A DNA stretch of 64,000 nucleotides from Cyanothece sp. BG0011. Lineage in GTDB: Bacteria; Cyanobacteriota; Cyanobacteriia; Cyanobacteriales; Microcystaceae. Below are positions 8,465 to 17,523 of this stretch, piece after piece. The stretch lies in contig NZ_PRLH01000002.1 of assembly GCF_003013815.1 (NCBI RefSeq), forward strand, positions 1 to 64,000, written 5' to 3'. The notes beneath the pieces were generated by a model. That model was given only the letters and a program-made list of their open reading frames with translations, was not told where the DNA came from and made no database searches. The position numbers and the translations under genes are program-made. Each line of letters begins with the position of its first letter. The first letter of the stretch is position 1.

Positions 8465-9610
8465 ATGGCAATGGCAAAGGGGAAACCCGCTCTATTAGTG
8501 TTAGCTGACGGAACAACTTTTGAAGGGTTATCCTTCGGGGCGAAAGGAACCACCGTGGGAGAGGTCGTATTTAATACAGGAATGACAGGATATCAAGAAG
8601 TTTTGACCGATCCTAGTTATTGTGGACAAATTGTAACATTTACCTATCCTGAGTTGGGCAATACAGGGGTTAACCCTGATGACGAAGAATCAGAAAAACC
8701 TCAAGTTAAAGGGGTGATCGCCCGTAACATAACTTATCGTCCCAGTAATTGGCGATCAACTGAATCTTTACCGGATTATCTCATTCGTCATAAAATTGTC
8801 GGTATCTACGGCATTGATACTCGGTCTCTAACCCGTAAAATTCGTTCTGTAGGGGCGATGAATGGAATTATCTCTACAGAAATCTTGGATAAAAGCGAGT
8901 TATTGCGTCAAGTTCAATCAGCTCCTTCGATGGCGGGGTTAAATTTAGTCAAGGAAGTCACTACTAAAGAGATTTATGAGTGGTCCACTCCGACAGAGGG
9001 ACACTGGGAATTTAAGGCTAAAAATGGAGAAGGTTCCTCAGAGTCATTAACAGTGGTAGCCATTGATTTTGGTGTAAAACGCAACATTTTACGACGGTTG
9101 GCTAGTTACGGTTGTAAAATTATCGTAGTTCCTGCTGATACCCCTCCTGAAGAGATTTTAAAATACAATCCTGATGGTATTTTCTTATCTAATGGACCAG
9201 GTGACCCTTCAGCCGTTACAGAGGGTGTGACGACGGTTAAAGCCTTAATTGAACAAGGAAAACCCACCTTTGGCATTTGTATGGGCCACCAAATTTTAGG
9301 GCTATCCCTAGGGGCTGAAACCTTTAAGTTAAAATTTGGTCATCGGGGATTAAATCAACCTTGTGGACTGCAACAAAAGGTAGAAATTACCAGTCAAAAT
9401 CATGGGTTTGCCGTAACGGAAAAATCCTTAGATGCTGAGGTAGAAATTACTCATCTGAATTTAAATGATCGCACAGTGGCCGGGTTATCCCATAAAACCT
9501 TACCTTTCTTCTCCGTACAATACCATCCCGAAGCCAGTCCCGGTCCCCATGATGCAGACTACTTATTTGAGAAGTTTGTGACAATGATGAAAGAGAATAA
9601 AGGAAAATGA
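8465..9610 (+). CDS. carA: Carbamoyl-phosphate synthase small subunit (glutaminase)
   Basis: This subunit hydrolyses glutamine and channels ammonia to CarB for carbamoyl phosphate, feeding arginine and pyrimidine synthesis. The 381-residue length is normal. The N-terminal domain begins [13 protein letters not shown]. The class I amidotransferase domain shows the oxyanion motif LSNGPGDP (near 240), nucleophile FGICMGHQ (Cys near 273) and the catalytic [10 protein letters not shown] (His and Glu near 352). ATG 8465 is followed by a second in-frame ATG at 8471, and either may be used. carB is not adjacent. Confidence 0.97.
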   Translation: MAMAKGKPALLVLADGTTFEGLSFGAKGTTVGEVVFNTGMTGYQEVLTDPSYCGQIVTFTYPELGNTGVNPDDEESEKPQVKGVIARNITYRPSNWRSTESLPDYLIRHKIVGIYGIDTRSLTRKIRSVGAMNGIISTEILDKSELLRQVQSAPSMAGLNLVKEVTTKEIYEWSTPTEGHWEFKAKNGEGSSESLTVVAIDFGVKRNILRRLASYGCKIIVVPADTPPEEILKYNPDGIFLSNGPGDPSAVTEGVTTVKALIEQGKPTFGICMGHQILGLSLGAETFKLKFGHRGLNQPCGLQQKVEITSQNHGFAVTEKSLDAEVEITHLNLNDRTVAGLSHKTLPFFSVQYHPEASPGPHDADYLFEKFVTMMKENKGK

Positions 9611-9623
9611 TCTAATCCCCCCA

Positions 9624-9647
9624 AACCCCCCTTTTATAAGGGGGGTT
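9624..9647 (+). terminator. C6/G6 hairpin downstream of carA
   Basis: AACCCCCC (9624-9631) pairs with GGGGGGTT (9640-9647) around TTTTATAA. It is the same C6-N-G6 hairpin type as at 24952-24970 and 61827-61845, so it may be a repeat that also terminates carA. Confidence 0.55.
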
Positions 9648-9685
9648 GATAGTTGTAACTGTTTAATTCCCTGTTCCCTTAAATA

Positions 9686-10069
9686 ATGAGTGAAACCCTT
9701 GCCTTAACAGTTCGGATGTGCAATGAACTGTTAACCAGCTTATGTCAATTGTTAGCCCTCTTTGTCATTTTTATTGGCATTATGAGGGCGTTGATTATTT
9801 TCCTCAAAGATTTATTGTTTAAACCCCAAACAACAGAAGCGTTTCAACGCAGTCGTTTAGCAATGGGTTATTCTTTTTCTTTGGGGTTAAGCTTTTTGGT
9901 GGGGGCAAGTATTTTGAAGACGATGATTTCTAGTCGTTGGGATGATCTGGCCAGATTAATTCTTATTATTGCCGTACGAACAATTCTTAATTATCTCCTC
10001 ACACAAACCATCGCTTCTTCTGATCAAAAAGAATCCCTTTCACTCTCGAATAATAACAACAACTCATAA
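9686..10069 (+). CDS. DUF1622 family membrane protein
   Basis: 127 residues with three hydrophobic segments (about 12-38, 60-82 and 90-108). Between the first and second is a cytoplasmic stretch containing AFQRSRLAMGYSFSLGLSFLVG, the usual core of DUF1622. The C-terminal tail is polar with a run of Asn. Function is unknown. It follows carA by 75 bp on the same strand, but a hairpin stands between them. Confidence 0.75.
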   Translation: MSETLALTVRMCNELLTSLCQLLALFVIFIGIMRALIIFLKDLLFKPQTTEAFQRSRLAMGYSFSLGLSFLVGASILKTMISSRWDDLARLILIIAVRTILNYLLTQTIASSDQKESLSLSNNNNNS

Positions 10070-10632
10070 AAAAGCTACCAAGATCAAAGATACAGCAACT
10101 TCATAAAAAGTAATCGAACGATAGGTGCAAAGTCCTGGTAATTTTTTCATGTTTTTACTTCTATTTGGGTCAATCATTCACTCTTGTTTAAAAAGAAAAA
10201 GAGGAGAGGTGATATTAGAAGTCAAAAGTCAAAAGTCAAACTAGCTTTGTGTTTAGATTTAACAAAAAGTGACTTTACCTAACTACGCTTCGACTATGAT
10301 ATTAATATCACCAACGCCAACTCCTCCTTCAAAACAATGACCCCTCACACCTAGTCATCTGTTTAAAAAAACGCTTTGCAAAAAACAGATTATAGATGTT
10401 GGACAAAGGCAGTAGGTTGATGTTTGTTTGTGACTGCGTTTTGCCTTTGATCTTAGTTTAACTGGTTAATATTAATACTTCAGTCCCAGAAAAAAGAGAA
10501 TTTTTTGAATTAATGAGTAGAAAATTATCTTAATAAAGTAGAAAATTAGGGAAATAAAGGGAAATTTTAATATCCATTAATTTAATTATACATAATGTCT
10601 GTATAAAAAGATACTGTAAGGTTAAACAATAA
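10070..10632. other. Intergenic region, 563 bp, with heptad repeat
   Basis: No convincing gene. Three tandem AAGTCAA heptads lie at 10219-10239, a repeat type often seen in cyanobacterial spacers. The rest is AT-rich without clear structure. Confidence 0.5.
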
Positions 10633-10670
10633 GTTGTCATTTGACAACCAATTAAGATCAATATTATAAT
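10633..10670 (+). promoter_or_regulatory. Consensus sigma-70 promoter overlapped by palindromic operator
   Basis: TTGACA (10641-10646) and TATAAT (10665-10670) are separated by 18 bp and both match consensus. The palindrome GTTGTCATTTGACAAC (10633-10648) covers the -35 box. The ATG of the collapsed module follows at 10681, so the leader would be only a few bases. Confidence 0.6.
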
Positions 10671-10680
10671 TTTATACAAC

Positions 10681-10957
10681 ATGGCAAAAAAACACCCTAA
10701 CAAAGATATAAGGGCTGCTTTAGAGTACGCAGAGCAAAAAGGCTGGCGAATAATTGAAGGTGGTTCTCATGGGATCTCAATCTATTTGGCATTTAGCAGA
10801 TATTTTGACTTGGTTAGTTGAAAATAAAGATTATCAGATTGAAGAATCGTTGATAGAAATCGCTCAAACGACTAGGCATTTGAATCTAGCTAAACAAATT
10901 AATAAACTTTCTCCCAACTGGTCAGAAAAATTCAAAACTTTGGTGGGTTATCAATAA
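10681..10957 (+). pseudogene. Collapsed two-gene toxin-antitoxin-like module (deletion fusion)
   Basis: ATG 10681 starts a reading frame, MAKKHPNKDIRAALEYAEQK then GWRIIEGGSH, that looks like the first 30 residues of a small HicA-like protein which normally continues with a Cys-rich part and NPxNHA. After GGSH the sequence changes: this frame stops at 10819-10821. The +1 frame from about 10769 continues as SQSIWHLADILTWLVENKDY to a stop at 10957, resembling the C-terminal third of the HTH protein encoded next to such genes. The simplest reading is an internal deletion that joined the head of gene 1 to the tail of gene 2 out of frame. Identification of the two families is from memory and moderately sure. 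Confidence 0.55.
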
Positions 10958-11004
10958 AAAAAGTTACTATAATTTAACTGTAGAATTTTTCTCTAAACTC
11001 ATGA

Positions 11005-11250
11005 AAAGCGATCGCAGTTTTAAATCGTGGGTTACGCCCTTTTTTAACCAAATGGCATCCTCTCTTACAAGTTTGGGAAGCAAAACGCCCTCTTGAGGTT
11101 AGTCTGTTAGTATATGAAAAGCAATGGGATCAAGAACCTCAATTACGTCAGGAATTAGAGCATCTGAGACAGGATCTCTATCAATATGCCCTCGCTTTGG
11201 CCGACATTGCTGGTATTGAAACATCGATAAAAGGAGACATTGACGGATGA
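11005..11250 (+). pseudogene. N-terminally truncated partner gene of TIR protein
   Basis: The frame is open from just after a stop at 11002-11004 and reads KAIAVLNRGLRPFLTKWHP, with a conserved-looking RPFLTKWHP core. It continues through a helical EPQLRQELEHLRQDLYQYAL segment to TGA 11248-11250. No good start exists in this frame, so the 5' part appears to be lost. The stop overlaps the TIR start as ATGA (11247-11250), the usual sign of translational coupling. Genes with this RPFLxKWHP core sit beside effector genes in other bacteria as I recall; that link is not proven here. Confidence 0.5.
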
Positions 11251-11984
11251 GCTCGGGTTTTGAGTTTGATGTGTTTCTCGCTCATAATAGTTTAGATAAG
11301 CCCCAAGTGCGGAAAATTTCGGCAAAACTGAGGGAACGAGGTTTAAAACCTTGGTTAGATGAGGAACAAATTCCGCCAGGGAAAGCGTTTCAGGATGAAA
11401 TTCAAAAAGCCATCCCTCAGATTAAATCAGCAGTGATTATTATCGGTTCTCAAGGGTTAGGAAATTGGCAAAAATTGGAACTAAAAACCCTCATTAGTCA
11501 GTTTGTTAATCGGAATACTTCAGTAATTCCAGTTTTGTTGGTGGGAGTGAATCAGATTCCTGATAATTTACGCTTTCTCAAAGAATTTCATTGGGTTAAA
11601 TTTGAACAAGAAGATGATAGTCGGGCTTTTTATAACCTAGAGTGGGGTATTACAGGGGTTAAACCGCCCTCAAACACCAAAACCGTCACCTTAAGCGCAG
11701 AAGAATGGTTGAACAGTGGTTATAACAAAGACGAATCAGGTGATTATCAAGGGGCGATCGCTGACTACAATCAAGCGATTAAACTCAACCCTGACTATGC
11801 TCTTGCTTACAATAATCGCGGTTTAGCCAAGAAAAGGTTAGGAGACAAACAAGGGGCGATATCTGACTACAATCAAGCAGCACAACTTTACTTACAACAA
11901 AATAAAATGGATGACTATTCAGATGCGCTTAACCGAGCGAAAAAATTAGAAAATAAAGGATTTTTTGGAGGATTATTCGGATGA
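11247..11984 (+). CDS. TIR domain-TPR repeat protein
   Basis: 245 residues. The TIR domain (about 4-135) shows FDVFLAHNSLDK (beta A and box 1), KPWLDEEQIPPG (box 2) and a helix with WQKLELKTLI, where the glutamate (near residue 78) matches the position of the NADase glutamate of bacterial TIRs. Residues about 148-216 hold two TPRs (GDYQGAIADYNQAIKLNPDY and the following repeat). The protein ends in a Gly/Phe-rich tail. Its ATG overlaps the stop of the truncated gene upstream. TIR-TPR proteins can be NAD-consuming defence effectors or signalling proteins; which applies is inference. Confidence 0.85.
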   Translation: MSSGFEFDVFLAHNSLDKPQVRKISAKLRERGLKPWLDEEQIPPGKAFQDEIQKAIPQIKSAVIIIGSQGLGNWQKLELKTLISQFVNRNTSVIPVLLVGVNQIPDNLRFLKEFHWVKFEQEDDSRAFYNLEWGITGVKPPSNTKTVTLSAEEWLNSGYNKDESGDYQGAIADYNQAIKLNPDYALAYNNRGLAKKRLGDKQGAISDYNQAAQLYLQQNKMDDYSDALNRAKKLENKGFFGGLFG

Positions 11985-12020
11985 AATTAAATATTCTCTC
12001 TTTTATCATATTCCCGCCTC

Positions 12021-12173
12021 CAGTATCAGGATTTTGTAGGATGGTAGGATTTGCAGGATAGGATGATGAGATGAGATGATAAAATTTATTAGATTAATTA
12101 CATTCATCTTTCCTAGAAAGTTTAAAAGAAAAAAATCCTGAAAATCCCCCAATCCTGTACAATCCTGATACTG
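12021..12173. mobile_element. 153-bp MITE-like element with perfect 13-bp terminal inverted repeats
   Basis: CAGTATCAGGATT at 12021-12033 is the exact reverse complement of AATCCTGATACTG at 12161-12173. Inside, the left arm has repeated (T)AGGAT units and the right arm AATCCTG units, so the arms can pair further. There is no ORF inside and no clear target-site duplication. It lies between the TIR-TPR gene and the GxxExxY gene. Confidence 0.6.
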
Positions 12174-12221
12174 ACCATTAGTAAGCTATCTACACTAAAC
12201 CATCACGTCAATAATAAATAC

Positions 12222-12608
12222 ATGAAACTGGAAGATATAACTTATAAAGTAATCGGTTGCTCGATGAAAGTTCATAACACATTAGGCAATGGATTTCCAG
12301 AGGTGATTTATCAGAGATGTTTAGCGATTGAACTACAAAAAGCAGGCTTAACATTTGAGAGAGAAAAAGAACAGCCTATCTATTATGAAGGCATCCATGT
12401 GGGAACAAGACGGGCTGATTTTGTTGTAGAAAATAAAATTATAGTTGAACTTAAAGCTGTCATTAATTTAGAAAATGTCCATCTTGCTCAAGCTAAAAAT
12501 TATGTGGTTGCTTATGATTTTTCGGTGGGATTATTAATTAATTTTGGAGCAATCAGTTTACAGTATAAAAAAATATTCAATCCTAACTATCATCAGAAAA
12601 CAAAATAA
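12222..12608 (+). CDS. GxxExxY protein
   Basis: 128 residues, the usual length. The family signature is visible as GFPEVIY (near residues 24-30). It is followed by a PD-(D/E)XK-like core in which RRADFVVENKIIVELKA (near 64-80) supplies the D and ExK residues. This suggests a nuclease-fold protein. Such genes are scattered in cyanobacteria, often near small inverted repeats such as the one 49 bp upstream, and their role is not established. Confidence 0.85.
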   Translation: MKLEDITYKVIGCSMKVHNTLGNGFPEVIYQRCLAIELQKAGLTFEREKEQPIYYEGIHVGTRRADFVVENKIIVELKAVINLENVHLAQAKNYVVAYDFSVGLLINFGAISLQYKKIFNPNYHQKTK

Positions 12609-12761
12609 GGTGTTTCTTGGGTTTCCTCTTCTCAATCCAACCTATGACTTAAATGTCCTAAATAAATTAAATGGATTATTAAGAAGATTTATAAAATAAG
12701 GCTTTTTTTCTATAGCTTGCTATAATAGAAATACTATGAAAAATTAAGATTATTATTAGTC

Positions 12762-14063
12762 ATGATAGTTAATTCATCATCATTATTATTAAAAGAAATT
12801 GCCGAGAAAACCTTTCAAGCAGCGAGAAAATTAGGGGGACTTTCAACCAGCGATCGCAACCAAGCTATAGAAGCGATCGCACAAGCTTTAGAAACTGCGT
12901 CAGAAGATATTATAAAAGCCAATCAACTAGATTGTGAATTAGCAGAAAAAGAAGGGATTTCTAAGCCTTTATATAACCGTCTAAAATTAGGAAAAACTAA
13001 ACTTGAAGCTACCATAAAAGGGGTAAGAGATGTCATTGATTTACCTGATCCCGTGGGTCATATTTCCATTCATAGAGAATTAGATGAAGGTTTAATCTTA
13101 AAACGGGTTAGTTGTCCTTTGGGGGTGTTAGGCATCATTTTTGAAGCCCGTCCAGAAGCCTTAATTCAGATTACCAGCTTAGCTATCAAATCGGGTAATG
13201 GAGTTATTTTAAAAGGGGGAAAAGAAGCCTTAAATTCTTGTCAAATTTTAGTTAAAGTGATTCGAGAGGCTTTAAGTAAAACTCAAGTAAGTCCTGATGC
13301 AGTACAGTTATTAACCACCCGTGAAGAAATTAGAAATCTGTTAGATTTAGATGAATATATTGATTTGATTATCCCTAGAGGTTCCAATGAATTTGTGAGA
13401 TTTATTCAACAAAACACTAATATTCCTGTTTTAGGCCATGCGGATGGAATTTGTCACTTATATATTGATCAAAAAGCTGATTTAGAAACAGCAATTTCTA
13501 TAACAGTTGATTCAAAAACGCAATATCCTGCTGCTTGTAATGCTATCGAAACGTTATTAATTCATCAAGCTATTGCTGCTGAATTTTTACCGAAAATAGC
13601 TGAGGCTTTAACTTCACAACAAGTTAAATTAAAAGGGGATAAATTAACTCAAAATTATCTCAATATTGAACCAGCAACGGAAGAAGACTGGAAAACAGAA
13701 TACAGTGATTTAATCTTATCCATTAAGATTGTAGATTCTTTAGAAGCAGCCATTAATCATATTAATACCTATGGTTCAAAACACACCGATGCTATTATTA
13801 CAGAAGATAAAAATAGGGCAGAAACATTCATGAATCAAGTCGATGCTGCTGGGGTGTATCATAATTGTTCAACCAGGTTTGCAGACGGGTTTCGTTATGG
13901 GTTTGGGGCAGAAGTTGGCATTAGTACCCAGAAAATGCCGCCTAGAGGTCCTGTAGGGTTAGAAGGGTTAGTTACCTATAAATATCAAGTGACAGGAAAG
14001 GGTCACATTGCAGCTACCTATTCAGGTGAGAATGCAAAAGGGTTTACTCATAAAGAGGTATAA
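12762..14063 (+). CDS. proA: Glutamate-5-semialdehyde dehydrogenase (gamma-glutamyl phosphate reductase)
   Basis: Second step of proline synthesis: NADPH reduction of gamma-glutamyl phosphate. 433 residues of the aldehyde-dehydrogenase superfamily. Visible markers are [17 protein letters not shown] (near 125), the catalytic cysteine in [12 protein letters not shown] (near 257), HTDAIIT (near 343) and the C-terminal [20 protein letters not shown] (near 380). Length and motifs are complete. proB is not nearby. The following gene begins 67 bp later on the same strand. Confidence 0.96.
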   Translation: MIVNSSSLLLKEIAEKTFQAARKLGGLSTSDRNQAIEAIAQALETASEDIIKANQLDCELAEKEGISKPLYNRLKLGKTKLEATIKGVRDVIDLPDPVGHISIHRELDEGLILKRVSCPLGVLGIIFEARPEALIQITSLAIKSGNGVILKGGKEALNSCQILVKVIREALSKTQVSPDAVQLLTTREEIRNLLDLDEYIDLIIPRGSNEFVRFIQQNTNIPVLGHADGICHLYIDQKADLETAISITVDSKTQYPAACNAIETLLIHQAIAAEFLPKIAEALTSQQVKLKGDKLTQNYLNIEPATEEDWKTEYSDLILSIKIVDSLEAAINHINTYGSKHTDAIITEDKNRAETFMNQVDAAGVYHNCSTRFADGFRYGFGAEVGISTQKMPPRGPVGLEGLVTYKYQVTGKGHIAATYSGENAKGFTHKEV

Positions 14064-14130
14064 CCTTCTTCTTTGATGGTTTGTCTTATAATATAGGAGA
14101 AAATACTAATAAATTGAAAAAGATAAGATT

Positions 14131-14469
14131 ATGGAAATATTAATTTCTTTGCTCATTACCGCTATCAGTTTATTGATTATTGCACAACTCCCCATAGGGG
14201 TAGAAGTGGATAGTTTTTGGAAAGCTTTAGTGGCTGCCATTGTTTTTGGTATTCTCAATGCTTTAGTTAAACCGATTCTGATTTTTCTTAGCATTCCTTT
14301 AACTATATTAACATTAGGTTTATTTTTGTTAATTGTTAATGCCATTGTATTTGGTTTAGCGGCTGCTTTAGTAACTGGTTTTCGCTTACGCTATGGTTTC
14401 TGGAGTGCGCTTTTTGGGTCAATTTGTCTGAGTTTTATTAATGGTATTTTATCAAATTTTGTAGGATAA
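14131..14469 (+). CDS. Phage holin family (superfamily IV-like) membrane protein
   Basis: 112 residues, almost all hydrophobic, with four predicted helices (about 3-24, 29-48, 52-80 and 90-110). The motif AIVFGILNALVKPILIFLSI matches the chromosomally encoded 'phage holin family protein' widespread in cyanobacteria. No phage genes surround it, so a lysis role is unlikely. The function is unknown. Confidence 0.8.
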   Translation: MEILISLLITAISLLIIAQLPIGVEVDSFWKALVAAIVFGILNALVKPILIFLSIPLTILTLGLFLLIVNAIVFGLAAALVTGFRLRYGFWSALFGSICLSFINGILSNFVG

Positions 14470-14491
14470 GAATTCTCAAAAAAGTTTGAAT

Positions 14492-14517
14492 CAGAGACGC
14501 TATGAATAGCGTCTCTG
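14492..14517 (+). terminator. Perfect 11-bp hairpin after the holin-like gene
   Basis: CAGAGACGCTA (14492-14502) pairs fully with TAGCGTCTCTG (14507-14517) around a TGAA loop. There is no T-tract, so it may be a repeat or RNA-stabilising stem as well as a terminator. Confidence 0.5.
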
Positions 14518-14548
14518 TGAATCTTATAAGATAAATAATTAAAAGCTA

Positions 14549-16018
14549 ATGGATGACTATAATCAAATTAATTTAACAATTGATTGGAATCAATTAATTA
14601 TAGATTATCAAAAAAAATATTCTAATTACAGAGTTGCAGAAAAGAAAAAAAGTTATCAATTATTTCCTCAAGGAACCCCTCAAATTCCAGCATCTATAAA
14701 ATTACGAGACTATCAACAAGAAGCGGTTATTAACTGGTTTAAAAACAAAGGAAGAGGAACCTTAAAAATGGCTACAGGAAGCGGAAAAACCATTACTGCT
14801 TTAGCCATTGCTACAGAATTATATGAAAAAATTAAACTACAAGTTTTGATAGTCGTTTGTCCCTATCGTCATTTAGTGATTCAGTGGGAAAGAGAATGTA
14901 GAAAATTTAATCTTAATCCTATTTTAGCGTTTGAAAGGGTTGATAATTGGCAAAGTCAACTATCGACAGAACTATACAATATACAATGTCAACAAAAGCC
15001 TTTTTTAACCATTATTACCACTAATTCTACTTTAATTAATCAAGGATTTCAATCACAAGTTAAATTTTTTCCTGAGAAAACCTTAATTATTGGTGATGAG
15101 GCACATCATTTAGGGTCCCCTCGTTTAGAGAGTCGTTTACCCCGAAATATTGGCTTAAGATTAGCGTTGTCAGCTACCCCAGAACGCTATTTTGATGAAG
15201 AAGGGACTGACGCTTTATTAACCTATTTTGGAGATATCATCAAACCAGAATTTACCTTAGCTGATGCCATTAAAAAACAGGCATTAGTGCCTTATTTATA
15301 CTATCCGATTTTTGTTAATTTAACAGAATCAGAAGCCTTTACCTATGCTAAATTAACTCAGCGTATTGGTTGGGCATTAGGAAAAAATGATAATATTAAA
15401 AACAACGATAATTTGACTTCCTTATTAATTCAGCGATCGCGTTTAATTGGAACGGCAGAAAACAAGCTCAACGCTTTAAGAGAATTGATGGAAACTCGTT
15501 TAGAAACGAAATATACCCTGTTTTACTGTGGGGATGGCTATTTAGAAAACGAACCCAAAAATTATCAAAAACAAATCGCAGCCGTGACTCGTATTTTAGG
15601 CAGAGAATTAGGCTATCGAGTGAATACTTATACCGCCGAAAATACCTTAGAAGAACGCAAAAAAATCCGAGAACAATTACAAAAAGGAGACTTACAAGGT
15701 GTCGTTTCCATTCGTTGTTTAGATGAAGGAATTGATATTCCAGAAATTGAACAGGCCGTAATTTTAGCCAGTAGTGGAAACCCTCACCAATTTATTCAAA
15801 GAAGAGGTAGAGTCTTACGACCTTATCCCCATAAAAAACAAGCCATAATTTATGATATGATAGTGATGCCTCCTAATTTAGACCGAGAAACCTGGGAAGT
15901 GGAAAGGAACTTATTAAGAAAAGAGTTAAAACGATTTATAGAATTTGGCAAAATTGCTAAAAATGCAGAAGAAGTGAAAGAAAAATTCTTATCAATTCAA
16001 GAACAATATGCTCTCTAA
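14549..16018 (+). CDS. Superfamily 2 DEAH-type helicase/translocase, restriction-like
   Basis: 489 residues. Helicase motifs occur in order: Q-like LRDYQQEAVINW (near 52), Walker A ATGSGKT (near 75), DEAH in GDEAHHLGS (near 182), SAT in LALSATPER (near 208), then motif V VSIRCLDEGIDIPE (near 392) and motif VI QFIQRRGRVLRP (near 418). It belongs to the COG1061/Ssl2-like group. Similar proteins are sometimes named 'DNA phosphorothioation system restriction enzyme', but no dnd genes are visible here, so that role is only a possibility. It precedes yebC by 42 bp on the same strand. Confidence 0.82.
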   Translation: MDDYNQINLTIDWNQLIIDYQKKYSNYRVAEKKKSYQLFPQGTPQIPASIKLRDYQQEAVINWFKNKGRGTLKMATGSGKTITALAIATELYEKIKLQVLIVVCPYRHLVIQWERECRKFNLNPILAFERVDNWQSQLSTELYNIQCQQKPFLTIITTNSTLINQGFQSQVKFFPEKTLIIGDEAHHLGSPRLESRLPRNIGLRLALSATPERYFDEEGTDALLTYFGDIIKPEFTLADAIKKQALVPYLYYPIFVNLTESEAFTYAKLTQRIGWALGKNDNIKNNDNLTSLLIQRSRLIGTAENKLNALRELMETRLETKYTLFYCGDGYLENEPKNYQKQIAAVTRILGRELGYRVNTYTAENTLEERKKIREQLQKGDLQGVVSIRCLDEGIDIPEIEQAVILASSGNPHQFIQRRGRVLRPYPHKKQAIIYDMIVMPPNLDRETWEVERNLLRKELKRFIEFGKIAKNAEEVKEKFLSIQEQYAL

Positions 16019-16060
16019 ATAAGGTAAAATAAAATAAAGATAGTTATTAAAAATAGTCTT

Positions 16061-16831
16061 ATGGCAGGACATAGTAAATGGGCAAATATTAAACGCCAAA
16101 AAGAAAGAGTAGACGCGAAAAAAGGAAAAACCTTTGCTCAATTATCCCGTGCCATTATTGTGGCCGCTAAACATGGTATTCCTGATCCGGCCGGGAACTT
16201 TCAACTACGAACCGCCATCGAAAAAGCAAAAGCCGCCGGCATCCCTAATGATAATATTGAACGGGCGATCGCCAAAGGTGCCGGAACCTACGAAAACGAT
16301 GACACCATCTATGAAGAAATTCGCTACGAAGGTTATGGCGTTGGAGGGATTGCCATTCTCATAGAAGCCTTTACCGATAACAGAAATCGTACGGCTGCCG
16401 ACTTACGATCTGCCTTTAATAAAAATGGCGGTAACTTAGGGGAAACCGGCTGTGTGAGTTGGATGTTTGAACAAAAAGGTGTGGTGAGAATAGAAGGTAA
16501 CATCGATGAAAATGCTTTGTTAGAAGCTTCAATGGAAGGAGAAGCCGACAGTTATGAATTATATGAAGAAGGAAACGAACAAGCAGCAGAAGTGTTTACA
16601 GAGATGACTAACTTAGATACCTTAAGTCAGACATTGAACGATCAAAACTTTAACGTCACAGAAGTTGAATTAAGATGGATTCCTAATAATTTAATTTACA
16701 TTGAAGATGATGAGCAAGCCAAATCCATTATTAAATTAATCGAAGCCTTAGAATCCTTAGATGACGTACAGAATGTAACGGCTAACTTTGAAATGGCCGA
16801 TGAATTGATGTTATTAGGGCTAGAAAATTAA
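16061..16831 (+). CDS. YebC/PmpR-TACO1 family protein
   Basis: 256 residues with the invariant start MAGHSKWANIKRQKERVDAK and the FAQLSRAIIVAAK helix. The family's middle ERAIAKGAG and YEGYGVGGIAILIEAFTDNRNRTA (split around 95-120) and the downstream FNKNGGNLGETGCVSWMF follow. The family includes DNA-binding regulators and the translation factor TACO1/YebC2, which helps ribosomes through proline stretches; which applies here cannot be told. It converges on psbM. Confidence 0.95.
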   Translation: MAGHSKWANIKRQKERVDAKKGKTFAQLSRAIIVAAKHGIPDPAGNFQLRTAIEKAKAAGIPNDNIERAIAKGAGTYENDDTIYEEIRYEGYGVGGIAILIEAFTDNRNRTAADLRSAFNKNGGNLGETGCVSWMFEQKGVVRIEGNIDENALLEASMEGEADSYELYEEGNEQAAEVFTEMTNLDTLSQTLNDQNFNVTEVELRWIPNNLIYIEDDEQAKSIIKLIEALESLDDVQNVTANFEMADELMLLGLEN

Positions 16832-16838
16832 AAAAAGA

Positions 16839-16865
16839 GGGAAATTTCCATAATGAAAATTTCCC
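16839..16865. terminator. Hairpin between yebC and psbM
   Basis: GGGAAATTT (16839-16847) pairs with AAATTTCCC (16857-16865), with further pairing of flanking GAG/CTC. It lies between two converging genes, with A-rich sequence on the left side, so it could terminate both. Confidence 0.6.
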
Positions 16866-16899
16866 CACTCTCTTGAATTAAGCATTAATGAAAAATAGC

Positions 16900-17007
16900 T
16901 TAAGATTCCGTTTCCTCACGGGTTTGGATGTATAAAATAAGTAGGAATACGGTGGGAACGAGAACAAAAAGAATAGTCGCAATAAAGCCAAGATCGTTAA
17001 CTTCCAT
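16900..17007 (-). CDS. psbM: Photosystem II reaction centre protein PsbM
   Basis: A 35-residue protein, too short for most gene callers, reading [20 protein letters not shown] and ending IQTREETES. The single transmembrane helix, the N-terminal (M)EVN(D/Q)LG and the FVLVPTVFL core are those of PsbM, which sits at the PSII dimer interface. It is an isolated short gene 87 bp downstream of the ferredoxin gene on the same strand, possibly co-transcribed. Confidence 0.93.
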   Translation of the reverse strand: MEVNDLGFIATILFVLVPTVFLLILYIQTREETES

Positions 17008-17094
17008 AGGTAATAAGCCTCTATGTTATCAAATGAAAACAACAACTCTTAGAATATCATTACAACGGTCAATGACGGCAATGCGTCCTATCTA

Positions 17095-17391
17095 TTATTT
17101 CGGCTTAGTAACCACCTTGACAGGGCCATTGACAATCGTTTGACAAGCAAGACGGTAATTATCTGGCTTTTTCTTGAGAACTCGTTTTTCAAAATCAGTA
17201 CGGGGCGATAGATTCTCCATCCCTTCGGCAATTTCGACAATACAGGTTCCACACTGCCCATAACCACCGCAATTCATCAATTTACCTTTCAAGGTATAAA
17301 TATCAACTTTATTTTGTAAAGCTTTCTCCCGTAGGTTAGCCCCTTGTGCTGACACAACCTCTTTATTTTCCTTAACAAAATTGATAGTCAT
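17095..17391 (-). CDS. [2Fe-2S] ferredoxin, CX5CX2C type
   Basis: 98 residues from ATG 17391, chosen because AGGAGG lies just upstream; an upstream in-frame start would add a poor 12-residue extension. Iron ligands are visible as [10 protein letters not shown] (near 39-48) plus the Cys in RLACQT (near 83). The CX5CX2C spacing is unlike the CX4CX2C of the main photosynthetic ferredoxin PetF, so this is an alternative ferredoxin. It lies upstream of psbM on the same strand. The redox partner is unknown. Confidence 0.88.
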   Translation of the reverse strand: MTINFVKENKEVVSAQGANLREKALQNKVDIYTLKGKLMNCGGYGQCGTCIVEIAEGMENLSPRTDFEKRVLKKKPDNYRLACQTIVNGPVKVVTKPK

Positions 17392-17523
17392 CTGCCCTCC
17401 TTGCATTATGCCGATAGTATAGAACAACCATTACTTATAATGTTAAGAAATTATAAGTAATTTAACCAACCGATTCAATAGTTGATCTTGACCATAAGAA
17501 AGAAAAATAATCAACGGTTGGGT

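Noticed and set aside
9611-9660. Riboswitch downstream of carA
   Set aside because: Only a simple C6/G6 stem is present, with no conserved aptamer core.
14131-14469. Prophage signal from the holin-family protein
   Set aside because: No other phage genes nearby; this family is common as a lone chromosomal gene in cyanobacteria.
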